NCBI RefSeq assembly: GCF_000195595.1
Contig: NZ_GL882539.1
Span: 88,050-152,049 of the forward strand
DNA from: Actinomyces sp. oral taxon 170 str. F0386
GTDB lineage: Bacteria > Actinomycetota > Actinomycetes > Actinomycetales > Actinomycetaceae
Length of the DNA: 64,000 nucleotides
Direction: 5' to 3'
The notes beneath the pieces are model-generated. The model was not told the DNA's origin. It was given only the letters and a program-made list of their open reading frames with translations, and made no database searches. Numbering within the stretch: position 1 is the stretch's first letter; the number at the start of each line of letters is the position of its first letter. This document shows, in pieces, positions 28,631 to 36,847 of the stretch. The position numbers and the translations under genes were made by a program.

Positions 28631-29848
28631 TCAGGACAGGATGGCCTGCAGGTTCACCTGGGCGCTGCCCAGGATGCCGGCGGGGTCGCCCCCGGCCAGC
28701 CCCGGCAGCTCGTTGTCGAAGGTGGCGATGACGTCGGACACCCCGGCCGCTGAGGGAACCGCCTGGGAGTACTCGACCCCGGCCAGGAAGGCCGCCTGGT
28801 CGGCGTGCTTGCCCTTCCAGGTCTCACCGGCCGGCTTACCGGCGGGGACCGTGCTCGCCGCGGTGGCCAGGGCCACCTGCCGCTCGGCGGCGGTGAGGTA
28901 CTCCACGAGCTTGATGGCGTCATCCTTGTGCTTGGAGGCCTCGACCACGCCATAGAAGGTGGGGAACTGCAGGGTCCCCTTGCCTCCGCTGCCGGCCGGC
29001 AGCTCGACCACCGTGTAGGAGACGCCCGAGTAGACATCCGCCAGGGTCTTCACGAGGGCCTCGGACTCCACCACCATGGCGGCCTGTCCCTCGCCGAAGG
29101 CGTCCGCGGCCGACCCGGCAGACAGGTCCGCGCCCCAGCCGGCCGAGCCGGCGGACAGGAGGTTCTTGACCTGGGTCAGTCCCGCCACCGATCCCTCGGA
29201 GGAGGCCGTCGCCTGCGTGCCGTCGGCGCTGGTCAGCCCCCCACCGCCTTGAATCATGAAGGCGCCTGCGCGCGCGTAGGAGGCGTCCAGGGCCAGGCCG
29301 ACGACGCCGTCGGACGTGAGCGTGGCGGCCACCTGCCCGAGCTGTTCCCAGGTGGTCGGGTAGTCGGACTCGCTCAGGCCCGCCGCCTGCCACAACGAGG
29401 TGTTGATGAACAGGGCGAGGGTGGAGACGTCCTTGGGCGCCGCGCTGATCCTCCCCTGCCGAGTGGCGCTCGTCAGCAGGGCGGGGTGGGCGTCCTTGAC
29501 GGCGGGCGAGCCCTTGTCCCAGACGTGCAGGGAGCCGGCGTAGCTGGACAGCTGTGCCGGGTTCAGGACGACGACGTCGACACTCGGGCTGGCCGTGATC
29601 CCACGGGCCAGCTCCTGGGAGACGTCGGAGACGGTCTTGACGTCCACCTCCACCTTGGTCTCCTTGGTGAAGGCCTCCACCGCCTTGGTCAGCTCCTCCG
29701 AGGCGGCCTCACCCGCGTCGGAGACGATGAGCGCCATCTTGCCCTCCTCGGTGGCCCCGTCCTGGGACGTCGACGAGCAGGCGGCGAGTGTGGCCGAGAC
29801 GGCCAGTCCCAGAGTGGTCAGGCCGAAGGCCCGGCGGGTCAGCATCAT
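28631..29848 (-). CDS. orphan family-1-like solute-binding lipoprotein
   Basis: This 405-residue exported lipoprotein has signal peptide MMLTRRAFGLTTLGLAVSA and lipobox LAAC (cysteine near residue 23). The mature part has the two-lobe solute-binding plan (KVEVDVKTVSDVSQELA, GLALDASYARAGAFM, FPTFYGVVEASKH). No permease or ATPase gene is adjacent, so it is an orphan here; the partner must lie elsewhere or the protein acts as a sensor. Start is the first of two ATGs (29848, 29845) behind AAGGAG. Confidence 0.88.
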   Translation of the reverse strand: MMLTRRAFGLTTLGLAVSATLAACSSTSQDGATEEGKMALIVSDAGEAASEELTKAVEAFTKETKVEVDVKTVSDVSQELARGITASPSVDVVVLNPAQLSSYAGSLHVWDKGSPAVKDAHPALLTSATRQGRISAAPKDVSTLALFINTSLWQAAGLSESDYPTTWEQLGQVAATLTSDGVVGLALDASYARAGAFMIQGGGGLTSADGTQATASSEGSVAGLTQVKNLLSAGSAGWGADLSAGSAADAFGEGQAAMVVESEALVKTLADVYSGVSYTVVELPAGSGGKGTLQFPTFYGVVEASKHKDDAIKLVEYLTAAERQVALATAASTVPAGKPAGETWKGKHADQAAFLAGVEYSQAVPSAAGVSDVIATFDNELPGLAGGDPAGILGSAQVNLQAILS

Positions 29849-30037
29849 GTGTTCTCCTTGAGGGAATCCCGGGGCGTCCGGGAGCGGGATGAGCCCCGAC
29901 GACCGGCTGCGCACACGGGCGCGCAGTGACCGGCGTCGGGCGGGGACGGCGGGCGGGCCTGCGAGGCTCGACGTCGCCAGGACGAAGAGTAGGCCATCTT
30001 GGCCGCCGAGGCCGACCGCGGGGGACCGCCCCAGGCC

Positions 30038-30745
30038 TCACAGGAGGTCGCGCAGGGTCATCACGACGACGCCGGTGGCCGCCGCGTCCACGAGGAACCA
30101 GCTGGCCAGCCACACGCCAGCGGGCACCCGGGTCAGCTGCGCCAGCGTGCGGTGGTCCTGCTGCGGGTCACGTGAGACGGCGACGTCGCGCAGGGAGTCC
30201 CAGGCCCCGACGATGAGGGCCAGCCCGATTCCGGCGACGACGCCGTCGCGCCACTGTCCGCCCCACCACCACAGGGCCCCGGTCAGGACGGCCACGAGCA
30301 GCACGAGGAGAACCGTGCGCACCGAGCGGGACATGACCAGCAGAACCGCCAGGAGGACCAGCCCAAGCAGGAGGACCGCGCTCGCCCAGCCGTTGAGCGC
30401 CAGGAGAACGACGACGGCGCCCAGGACCGCGGGAGCCGGGTAGCCGGCCCAGGAGGTGGCCACGCGGCCGGGGCCGGTGGGCTTGCCTGCGGTGACGGCG
30501 TGCCCGGACAGGTCCCGGCTGACGACGAAGCCGAGGAAGCGCCGGCCCACCATGAGGCCGACGGCGGCATGCCCGGCCTCGTGGACGATCGTCACCAGGG
30601 TGCGGCCCCAGCGACGGGCGGGGCCCCAGGCCAGGACGATGATGAGGATCACCAGCGCCGGCCACAGCACGCCGGGGTCCAGGCCGACGACGCCGGAGGC
30701 GCGCGCCAGCAGGTCGTTCCAGGTCTCAGTCCAGCTCAGGTTCAC
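30038..30745 (-). CDS. M50-family-like membrane metalloprotease
   Basis: This 235-residue integral membrane protein has about six hydrophobic segments. Zinc motif HEAGH lies at about residue 55, after the first helix, in the context TLVTIVHEAGHAAVGLMVGR, as in M50B-type peptidases. A second metal-ligand motif is less clear: AWDSLRDV near residue 190 is a candidate. Substrate is unknown; regulated intramembrane cleavage is the family role. The GTG start has CAGACT 7 bases upstream. The TetR gene upstream is on the same strand, 54 bases away. Confidence 0.78.
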   Translation of the reverse strand: MNLSWTETWNDLLARASGVVGLDPGVLWPALVILIIVLAWGPARRWGRTLVTIVHEAGHAAVGLMVGRRFLGFVVSRDLSGHAVTAGKPTGPGRVATSWAGYPAPAVLGAVVVLLALNGWASAVLLLGLVLLAVLLVMSRSVRTVLLVLLVAVLTGALWWWGGQWRDGVVAGIGLALIVGAWDSLRDVAVSRDPQQDHRTLAQLTRVPAGVWLASWFLVDAAATGVVVMTLRDLL

Positions 30746-30752
30746 GGACGGA

Positions 30753-30758
30753 AGTCTG
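30753..30758 (-). promoter_or_regulatory. -10 like CAGACT before the M50-like gene
   Basis: CAGACT on the minus strand ends 7 bases before the GTG at 30745. The same hexamer and spacing precede cutC (51582). Confidence 0.4.
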
Positions 30759-30799
30759 CCAGGCCCACCTGTGCGCGCGGCAGCCCTCGGCGCACGCTG

Positions 30800-31492
30800 T
30801 CAGCCGACCGCGCTGTGACGAAGCGAACCGGAGCCGTCGGGTCCCTCGACCGGCTCGGTGGCATGGGGGCGCGCAATGGTCGGGACGGCGTGAGCCGGCT
30901 GGCGGGCCCCCACCGCCCGCAGGACGAAGGCGTCCAGGGAGTCCAGGTAGGCCCGGCGCCGCTCCGGGTCGGTGGGCGTGGGGCGCCCGCCCATGACGGT
31001 GGCGTGAATGAGGGGAATGACCTGCTCGGGATCCTGAGCGGGGATGAGCCCCCGGTCCATGGCGTCGGTGAGGATCGTGGAGAGCATCTGGGCCAGGAGC
31101 GCGCCGTGGGCCCGCAGGCGGCCGGCGGTCCCCTGTGAGACGGAGCTGGCCAGAGGTTCCGAGGTCGGGAAGTGGAAGTGGCGGGCGATGAGGGCCTGCT
31201 GACGCACATAGATGCGCAGGCGGTCGATCGGGTCCTGGGTCCCGGCCAGCGCCCGGGAGAGCTCCTCGGCGTAGCGGCCGGCCTCGTGCTCCATGAAGGC
31301 CAGGAGGAGGTCCTCCTTGTCAGTGAAGTGGTTGTAGACGGCCGTGCGCCCCACACCTGCGTGGTTGGCGACGTCGGACAGGGTGATCTTGTCGAAGCTG
31401 CGCCGGCTCATGAGCTCTGAGAGCGCTTCGAACAGGGCCGTGCGCGTGCGCTCGCGGTGCTCGGCCAGTGAGGAACCCAGGATCTTCGGCAT
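30800..31492 (-). CDS. TetR-family transcriptional regulator
   Basis: This 230-residue DNA-binding dimer has the N-terminal TetR helix-turn-helix: FDKITLSDVANHAGVGRTAV then YNHFTDKEDLLLAFM (about 33-67). The ligand domain is of the common all-helical type; ligand unknown. It may regulate itself and the M50-like protease 54 bases downstream (inference from proximity). The C-terminal 35 residues are Pro/Gly-rich. The ATG has TAGGGT 6 bases upstream and no Shine-Dalgarno. Confidence 0.92.
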   Translation of the reverse strand: MPKILGSSLAEHRERTRTALFEALSELMSRRSFDKITLSDVANHAGVGRTAVYNHFTDKEDLLLAFMEHEAGRYAEELSRALAGTQDPIDRLRIYVRQQALIARHFHFPTSEPLASSVSQGTAGRLRAHGALLAQMLSTILTDAMDRGLIPAQDPEQVIPLIHATVMGGRPTPTDPERRRAYLDSLDAFVLRAVGARQPAHAVPTIARPHATEPVEGPDGSGSLRHSAVG

Positions 31493-31498
31493 GAGGCA

Positions 31499-31504
31499 AC
31501 CCTA
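31499..31504 (-). promoter_or_regulatory. -10 element TAGGGT, leaderless TetR gene
   Basis: TAGGGT on the minus strand ends 6 bases before the ATG at 31492. Confidence 0.55.
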
Positions 31505-31615
31505 ACTTACGAGATGACGCGAATGATAGAAGTGTCAGGAAACCAGTTGGGAGATCACGAGCAGCCCGCGGACGCCGGTCGAGCGCTCGGCAGCATCGGT
31601 GCCCATCAGACCCCG

Positions 31616-32113
31616 TCAGCGTCCCAGTGCGGCCACGAGCGCGTCGATGATCGGCAGGTCGGCCGGCAGCCACGGCAGCCGGCGCAGCTGATCGGGCGGG
31701 TCGAGACTCACCCACTCCAGTCTCTGGTGGTCGGAGCCGGCTCTCCCCCGGTCCCCGGGCCGGGCCGGCTCGGCCAGCCACACCCGCATCCTGTAGCCGT
31801 GTATGACCGGCCAGGCCGGGGCGTCGTCGCCGGGGCCACCGCCCAGTGGGGCGGGAACCGCCAGACCGGCCGGAGGGAGGAGCTCGGACCCCAGTCGTGC
31901 TCTCAGGCCGATCTCCTCGTCCAGCTCGCGGGCCAGGGCCTGCACGGGCCGCTCCGCTGGCTCGACCTTGCCGCCGGGCAGCTCGAACTGTCCCGCGTGC
32001 TCGGGCGGGTAGGAGCGGGCCGCGCACAGCAGCGTCGTCGGACGCTCCAGGCGGTCCAGGACCGCGGCCGCCACCACGAGCCGGGAGGGGCGCTGAGCGC
32101 TGGGACCGCTCAC
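31616..32113 (-). CDS. NUDIX hydrolase (MutT-like)
   Basis: This 165-residue cytosolic hydrolase has a complete Nudix box: GGKVEPAERPVQALARELDE followed by EIGL (about residues 47-70), matching GX5EX7REUXEEXGU exactly. The length and N-terminal VVAAAVLD strand suggest an 8-oxo-dGTP-type hydrolase, but substrate cannot be assigned. The GTG start overlaps the stop of the upstream TPR/Ser-rich gene as GTGA. It is the last gene of the MoxR/VWA block. Confidence 0.9.
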   Translation of the reverse strand: MSGPSAQRPSRLVVAAAVLDRLERPTTLLCAARSYPPEHAGQFELPGGKVEPAERPVQALARELDEEIGLRARLGSELLPPAGLAVPAPLGGGPGDDAPAWPVIHGYRMRVWLAEPARPGDRGRAGSDHQRLEWVSLDPPDQLRRLPWLPADLPIIDALVAALGR

Positions 32114-33093
32114 CAGGGCCTTCCCCCACCGCCGCTGCCGCCGGGCTTCTCGCTGGACTCCTCGCCGCCGTTGTTGCGATCACGCAGGCGCTTGGCCCGG
32201 TCGTCGGCCGGGGTGGGGCTCGGCTTGGTGCTCGGTGAGCTGGAGGCGGTCTCGCCCGGGGAGCTTGAGGCCGACGACGAGGGATCCGAGCTAGGGGTTG
32301 CGCTGGGGTCCGAGCTCGGCGTGGCCGACGGGTCGGAGCTGGGAGTCGAGCTCGGGTCGCCGCTGGGGCTGGACGACGTCTCCGAGCTGGGCGTTGAGCT
32401 GGGGTCCGAGCTCGGCGTGGCCGAGGGGGGCGGGCTCGTCGGGGGGTCCTGCTCGGGTGGCGGCGGCACCGCGCAGGTGTCAGCGGCCTTCTTGGCGGCC
32501 TCGATGTGCTCGGCCACCGACGTCGAGTTACCGCCCTGATCAGCCTGGGAGGCCAGCATGAGGTGGGCGACGTACAGGTTGGTGCGCACCTTGCACTCCG
32601 GGGAGTCGGCCTGCTTCGCCTTGGTCTGGGGATCGGTCTTGGCCTTCGGAACCCTGGTGAGCGCCGTGTTGAGGGTGGTGACCGCGGAGGTCGGATCCTT
32701 CGCGGCGAGCTGACCGGTGCCCAGGTTGAAGTAGACGCGCCACTGCTCCAGCCAGGGATTGATCCTGGCCACCATGCGGTAGCGGGACAACGCCGTGTCG
32801 TAGTGGCCGGCGGCCGCCGCACGGTTGCCGGCCAGGGAGATGAGGAAGATCGACCCGAGCCACAGGGAGATGATCGCGGCCAGCGCAGCGGGTACCCCGC
32901 CGATCCTGAGGAGCCGACGGCGTCGGCTCAGACGTGCCTCGCGCCGTCGGGGGTCCTCCGGCCCGGAGCCGTCCTGGGTCGCGCTCGTGTCCGGTTCCTG
33001 CAGGTAGTCGAAGGCCTGGGTATCCGAGGTCTCGGCCGCCTCGCCGCCGCCGAGGGGGAAGCCCTCTGAAGGGGTGTGTCCTGTCGTCATCAT
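32110..33093 (-). CDS. single-TM protein with TPR-like segment and Ser/Pro repeat tail
   Basis: This 327-residue protein has a basic cytoplasmic N-terminus and one TM helix (about 63-86). A TPR-like helical stretch follows (YDTALSRYRMVARINPWLEQ and DPTSAVTTLNTALTRVP), then a tail of about 75 residues made of Ser/Pro/Thr/Asp repeats. Such TPR proteins are regular members of MoxR/VWA (Bat) operons, like BatE; the long extracellular Ser/Pro tail is unusual and could be glycosylated or span the wall. ATG 33093 overlaps the upstream VWA stop by 4 bases; the frame extends to 33156 without support. Confidence 0.8.
   Translation of the reverse strand: MMTTGHTPSEGFPLGGGEAAETSDTQAFDYLQEPDTSATQDGSGPEDPRRREARLSRRRRLLRIGGVPAALAAIISLWLGSIFLISLAGNRAAAAGHYDTALSRYRMVARINPWLEQWRVYFNLGTGQLAAKDPTSAVTTLNTALTRVPKAKTDPQTKAKQADSPECKVRTNLYVAHLMLASQADQGGNSTSVAEHIEAAKKAADTCAVPPPPEQDPPTSPPPSATPSSDPSSTPSSETSSSPSGDPSSTPSSDPSATPSSDPSATPSSDPSSSASSSPGETASSSPSTKPSPTPADDRAKRLRDRNNGGEESSEKPGGSGGGGRPW
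32212..32437 (-). repeat. in-frame repeat tract encoding (S-D-P-S-x-T-P-S)n
   Basis: About 225 bases encode near-identical octapeptide-like units such as TPSSDPSA. The DNA repeats too (GGGGTCCGAGCTCGGCGTGG recurs), so copy number may vary by slippage. Confidence 0.7.
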
Positions 33094-34193
33094 CGTCCCC
33101 TTCCCATGAGAAGACGGAGGCGACGGTCGGTCCGCATGAGGTCGATGATCTCCCACAGCAGCAGGCCGAAGGCGATGATCCCCAGCGGCCAGGTCAGGTA
33201 GACCCGGGCGTTGGTCTTGGTCCGTCCGTCGGAGGTGACGGCCTCGATGTCCAGGTTGGTGAACTTGCTCGTCGGGTCGTCGCCCGATCCGCCGGTGCGG
33301 TGGTAGTAGGGCAGCCCCATGGCCGTGGCCACGTTCTGGAGCTCATCGGCGTCGATCTTGGACACACCGGGCTGCCCGCCCTGCCCGTCGGCGATGTAGT
33401 CGGACTGGGTGTGCTCGCCGGTGGCGTTCGAGCCGTCGTAGCTGCGCATCTTTCCGCCCTCTTCGGTTCCGTAGCCCAGCACGGCGCCCCCATCGACCAG
33501 CCCGGCCAGCGACTGCCAGGAGATGCCGGCGTTGTCCGCGGCCTGAGCGCCACGGCCGTCATCGGTGGCCTCGCCGTCGGAGAAGATGTAGACGAGGCGG
33601 ATGTCCTTGGGCTCGGACTGCCGGGACTGCGCCAGGGTCTGGCCCAGAAGTGGCAGCGCCACCTCCAGCGAGGAGCCGGTGGCATGGGCCGATACCTCCT
33701 GCTTGAGCGAGCCGATCCAGGAGTCGACGGCATTGGTGTCGTGGGTCAGCGGCAGCTCGGTGGCCGCGGCGCTGTCCAGGGCGATGATGGAGAACCGGGA
33801 GTCCGGGAAGGCCTCGCGGACGGCCCGCATGTCGGCGCGCACACCGTCGAGCCTGGTGGAGGCCGGCTGGTCGACGCCTTCGGGCCCCTGGCCCTGGTAG
33901 TCCTCCGCGGCCATGGAACCGGTGCGGTCCACCACCATGTAGATCTCTACGTTGGAGACGCTGATGGCCTCGCTGCCGCGGATCGCCGGCCCCGCCATCG
34001 CCAGCACGACGACGACGACAATGGCCAGACGCCGCCACCAGGCCCGGCGGGCGTCCGGTTCAGCGGCGTCCTTGTCCAGGCGACGGCGGGAGACGACGAG
34101 CAGGGCCACCAGCGCGGCCGCCACCAGGAGGACGAGGATCCACCAGGTGACCGGGATGAGCGCGAGGTCTCCGATGATGGGAACTGGTCTCAT
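33090..34193 (-). CDS. VWA-domain membrane protein, downstream copy
   Basis: This 367-residue protein has TM helices at about 13-34 and 52-69, a VWA domain outside the membrane, and a C-terminal TM (about 333-351). The metal-ion-dependent adhesion site reads DRTGSM instead of the usual DxSxS, with Thr in place of the first Ser; FSDGEATDDG gives the later Asp. VWA proteins of MoxR operons (BatA/BatB type) are thought to work with the MoxR ATPase in assembling envelope complexes. The ATG has GGAGG 5 bases upstream and overlaps the previous stop by 4 bases. Confidence 0.88.
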   Translation of the reverse strand: MRPVPIIGDLALIPVTWWILVLLVAAALVALLVVSRRRLDKDAAEPDARRAWWRRLAIVVVVVLAMAGPAIRGSEAISVSNVEIYMVVDRTGSMAAEDYQGQGPEGVDQPASTRLDGVRADMRAVREAFPDSRFSIIALDSAAATELPLTHDTNAVDSWIGSLKQEVSAHATGSSLEVALPLLGQTLAQSRQSEPKDIRLVYIFSDGEATDDGRGAQAADNAGISWQSLAGLVDGGAVLGYGTEEGGKMRSYDGSNATGEHTQSDYIADGQGGQPGVSKIDADELQNVATAMGLPYYHRTGGSGDDPTSKFTNLDIEAVTSDGRTKTNARVYLTWPLGIIAFGLLLWEIIDLMRTDRRLRLLMGRGR

Positions 34194-35302
34194 GCTCGCC
34201 TCCAGGTGGTCAGTCCCAGATAGCCCAGAAGCACGAGCGAGAGGGTGATGACGAGCGTCTGGGGGACGTCGGAGCGACGGGTCTGCTTGCGGCCTCCGAG
34301 CGTGTTGACCTCAGTCTTCTCCAACTCCTTGACGATATTGCCGCCGGTGCCCGAGTCCTCGACGTCGTAGAAGCGGCCCTTGCCCTTCCCTTCGGTGACG
34401 GTCTTGAGCTCCTCGCGGGAGTCCTCGGGGCTCTGGTCGAGCTCGTACTTGGAGGACTGATCGTCGTCGGCACCGTAGATAGAGAACAGGCGGATCTTGC
34501 GCTCTGCCAGGAGGTCGACGGCGTCGGGGAGGGTGTAGATCTGCTCCTTCTTCGGGTCGATGACCTGATTGTCGGTGGCGAGGATGATGGAGCGGGAGCG
34601 CTCCAGCCCCTGGTTGTCGAAGGCCTGGGCGCAGGAGGCGAGCCCGTCGCCCGCCAGGGAGGAGCCGTCGAGACTCGTGTTCTGGGTCCCGCTGAAGGCC
34701 TCGAGGTACCGGAGCTGCTGCTTGTAGGTCGGGTTCTGCGGGTCGATGTCCAGGACGTCGCCGAGATCGTCCATCTGCTGGCGCAGCAGGTCGTAGTCGT
34801 CCGTGAGCGGGACGATGGTCTGGGCCGCGGAGTTCCAGGCCACCAGTCCCACGCGCTCGCCGTCGAAGTCCTCCAGGATGTCGGCGAAGGTGGTCAGGAC
34901 GGAGGAGTCGATCTTCACCATCGACGTCGACACGTCCAGGCACAGGACGATATCCCGGTTGGCCAGGGCGTCGGAGCGCTCGGTGACGCGCACGGGGCGG
35001 CCGGCGATGGCGGAGGCGCTGAGCAGGCACACGGCCAGCAGCACTGCCAGGAGCGCGTGCAGCCGGCGCTGAGCCCGGATGCGGGAGTGCACCGCGGGGA
35101 GCTGGAACAGGCTCGCCGAGTTGGCCAGACGCCGCGGAAGGTCCAAGTACTGCTGGGACTCCAGGCGTCTCCAGGGCAGCACCAGACGCTTGCGGGGCGC
35201 GGAGTCGGGTCGCCTGCTGGAGCGGCGGTCGATGACGAGGACCGAGACGACCGCCGCCACGGCAAGAGTGACAAGGATGCCGAACAGCCAGGGCATCACC
35301 AT
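34190..35302 (-). CDS. VWA-domain membrane protein, upstream copy
   Basis: This 370-residue protein has an N-terminal TM (about 4-24), a second at about 82-100, a VWA domain and a C-terminal TM (about 346-364). The MIDAS is canonical (LDVSTSM) with SIILATDNQ supplying the later Asp. It differs from the downstream copy in the MIDAS and in length of the first loop, so the two probably form a heteromeric pair. Overlaps at both ends (7 and 4 bases) show tight translational coupling. GGGAGGTGG precedes the start. Confidence 0.88.
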   Translation of the reverse strand: MVMPWLFGILVTLAVAAVVSVLVIDRRSSRRPDSAPRKRLVLPWRRLESQQYLDLPRRLANSASLFQLPAVHSRIRAQRRLHALLAVLLAVCLLSASAIAGRPVRVTERSDALANRDIVLCLDVSTSMVKIDSSVLTTFADILEDFDGERVGLVAWNSAAQTIVPLTDDYDLLRQQMDDLGDVLDIDPQNPTYKQQLRYLEAFSGTQNTSLDGSSLAGDGLASCAQAFDNQGLERSRSIILATDNQVIDPKKEQIYTLPDAVDLLAERKIRLFSIYGADDDQSSKYELDQSPEDSREELKTVTEGKGKGRFYDVEDSGTGGNIVKELEKTEVNTLGGRKQTRRSDVPQTLVITLSLVLLGYLGLTTWRRA

Positions 35303-35817
35303 TGGGTGACCACCTCCCGAGCGTGGTTCAGGGCCTCGACCGCGGCGGACTCCGGCTCACGGTCGAAGGAGGGCTGCTCCCACACGGCGAGCAGCTCGCC
35401 GACGTGTCCCAGCGGGTTGGTGTCCAGGGGGCGCCCCGCCTCGCGCACGCTGCGCCGCCGCTCCTGAACCGAGTGCGGGCCGGCGGTGTCGGCCATATCG
35501 AGGATCTCCGAGACCGTGGCGGTGGTGATCTCCTCACCACTGCGGGCCTCGGCGAAGCCGCGCAGCAGCGCAGCCAGCTCCAGGTGCAGGTCGCGCAGGT
35601 CCAGCTCGCCGCTGTCCCAGCGCTGAGCGATCTCGGAGAGGCGCTCGCCCCACTGACGGCGCTCACGAGGCGCCATCGGGATGTCGCCCACCTCGAGGGA
35701 GGTGTCTCTGCGGGTCACCAGGAAGGTGCGCAGCAGCCACGCGCTCACCAGGAGGATCCCGATGATCATGACGATGATCATCCATATCGGCATGAGGACC
35801 GGGGGCATGATCTCCAC
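35296..35817 (-). CDS. small single-TM protein of the MoxR/VWA operon
   Basis: This 173-residue protein has one N-terminal TM helix (about 8-30) and a helical cytoplasmic part (WGERLSEIAQRWDSGELDL, LHLELAALLRGFAE). Position between DUF58 and VWA genes matches the DUF4381-type proteins found there in other Bat operons; similarity beyond topology is not secure. The start is GTG with GGGAGG nine bases upstream; an ATG three codons on is an alternative. It lies 3 bases after the DUF58 stop and overlaps the VWA start by 7. Confidence 0.75.
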   Translation of the reverse strand: MEIMPPVLMPIWMIIVMIIGILLVSAWLLRTFLVTRRDTSLEVGDIPMAPRERRQWGERLSEIAQRWDSGELDLRDLHLELAALLRGFAEARSGEEITTATVSEILDMADTAGPHSVQERRRSVREAGRPLDTNPLGHVGELLAVWEQPSFDREPESAAVEALNHAREVVTQW

Positions 35818-35820
35818 GGG

Positions 35821-36825
35821 TCACCGCCTCCCTCGGGCGACGGCGGCGCGCTCGCGCTGGAGGAGCTCGGCAATGGAGTCGATGAGAGTCTCCTCGGAGG
35901 AGACGATGCCGTACTCCACGTGCCGGGCCTCGAGCACCTGCTCGACGGCGGCCCGCCACTGCTCGCGCACCGCGGCGGCCTGATCCGCCAGGTGCTTGTC
36001 GGAGCGCAGGAAGGCGGGGATCTCCACCGGCAGGTCGATGTCCCGGCCACGGCCGCCGCCGGGACGCAGCGGATCATCGTCCTCGATCTGGACGACGATC
36101 ACCTCGTGCTGGATCGACAGGCGCCGCAACCAGGTCGCGCAGTCGGGACCGGGGTGGGCGGTATCGGTGATGAGGACGACCAGGCTGCGACGACGGTGCC
36201 AGGTGCTCACCCGCTCCATGAGGCGCGGCAGGCTGGAGGCGGGGGCCCCGGGCGCCAGCTCGTAGAAGCCGGCGGGCGCCCCCTCGACGGGAACGTCGAG
36301 GTCCTCGAAGGTTCGGGCCAGCAGCGTCAGCAGGGTCTCGACGTGCTTGGCGCCCGAACGGGCCGGGCGCGAGATCGTCCGACCGGAGTCCCCGGCCACG
36401 AGCGCCACCGAGTCCCCGCGCATCCGTGCCAGGTAGGCGAAGACCTCGGCGACCCCGAGGGCCAGGTCGCGCTTGTCCTCCCCGGAGGGGGCCATGGCCG
36501 CCATGGTCCGGCCGGTGTCGACGGCCAGCACCATGGACATCATGGACTCACGCTGGTAGCGCTTGATGACCGGCTGGCCCAGACGGGCCGAGGACTTCCA
36601 GTCGATGTCGGAGATGTCGTCCCCGGGGCGGTAGAAGGACATGTCGTCGAAGTCCTGACCGCGCCCGACGAAGACGGACTTGTGGCGCCCGTCGAGCAGC
36701 CCCGTGGCCCGCCGCAGGGTCGGCAGGCTCAGGGCCGCGCGCAGTCGCTCGATGCGCGCACCGCGCCGCCCGCCTCCGGGGTCGGACTCGGATGCTCCGG
36801 GAGCCTCGGGTACCTCCATACTCAT
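35821..36825 (-). CDS. DUF58-family protein
   Basis: This 334-residue soluble protein has the DUF58 signature FYRPGDDISDIDWKSSARLG followed by IKRYQRE (about 55-85). A VWA-like fold follows, with VDTGRTMAAM replacing a canonical MIDAS. DUF58 proteins are constant partners of MoxR ATPases and the family function is unproven. The start is ATG 36825 (a second ATG two codons on). It follows moxR by 22 bases. Confidence 0.92.
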   Translation of the reverse strand: MSMEVPEAPGASESDPGGGRRGARIERLRAALSLPTLRRATGLLDGRHKSVFVGRGQDFDDMSFYRPGDDISDIDWKSSARLGQPVIKRYQRESMMSMVLAVDTGRTMAAMAPSGEDKRDLALGVAEVFAYLARMRGDSVALVAGDSGRTISRPARSGAKHVETLLTLLARTFEDLDVPVEGAPAGFYELAPGAPASSLPRLMERVSTWHRRRSLVVLITDTAHPGPDCATWLRRLSIQHEVIVVQIEDDDPLRPGGGRGRDIDLPVEIPAFLRSDKHLADQAAAVREQWRAAVEQVLEARHVEYGIVSSEETLIDSIAELLQRERAAVARGRR

Positions 36826-36847
36826 CTCTCAGCAGGTCCCCTGAGGA

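Noticed and set aside
31515..31537. TGAC-N15-GTCA before the TetR gene as an operator
   Set aside because: Only the 4-base arms match; the inner bases show no dyad symmetry.
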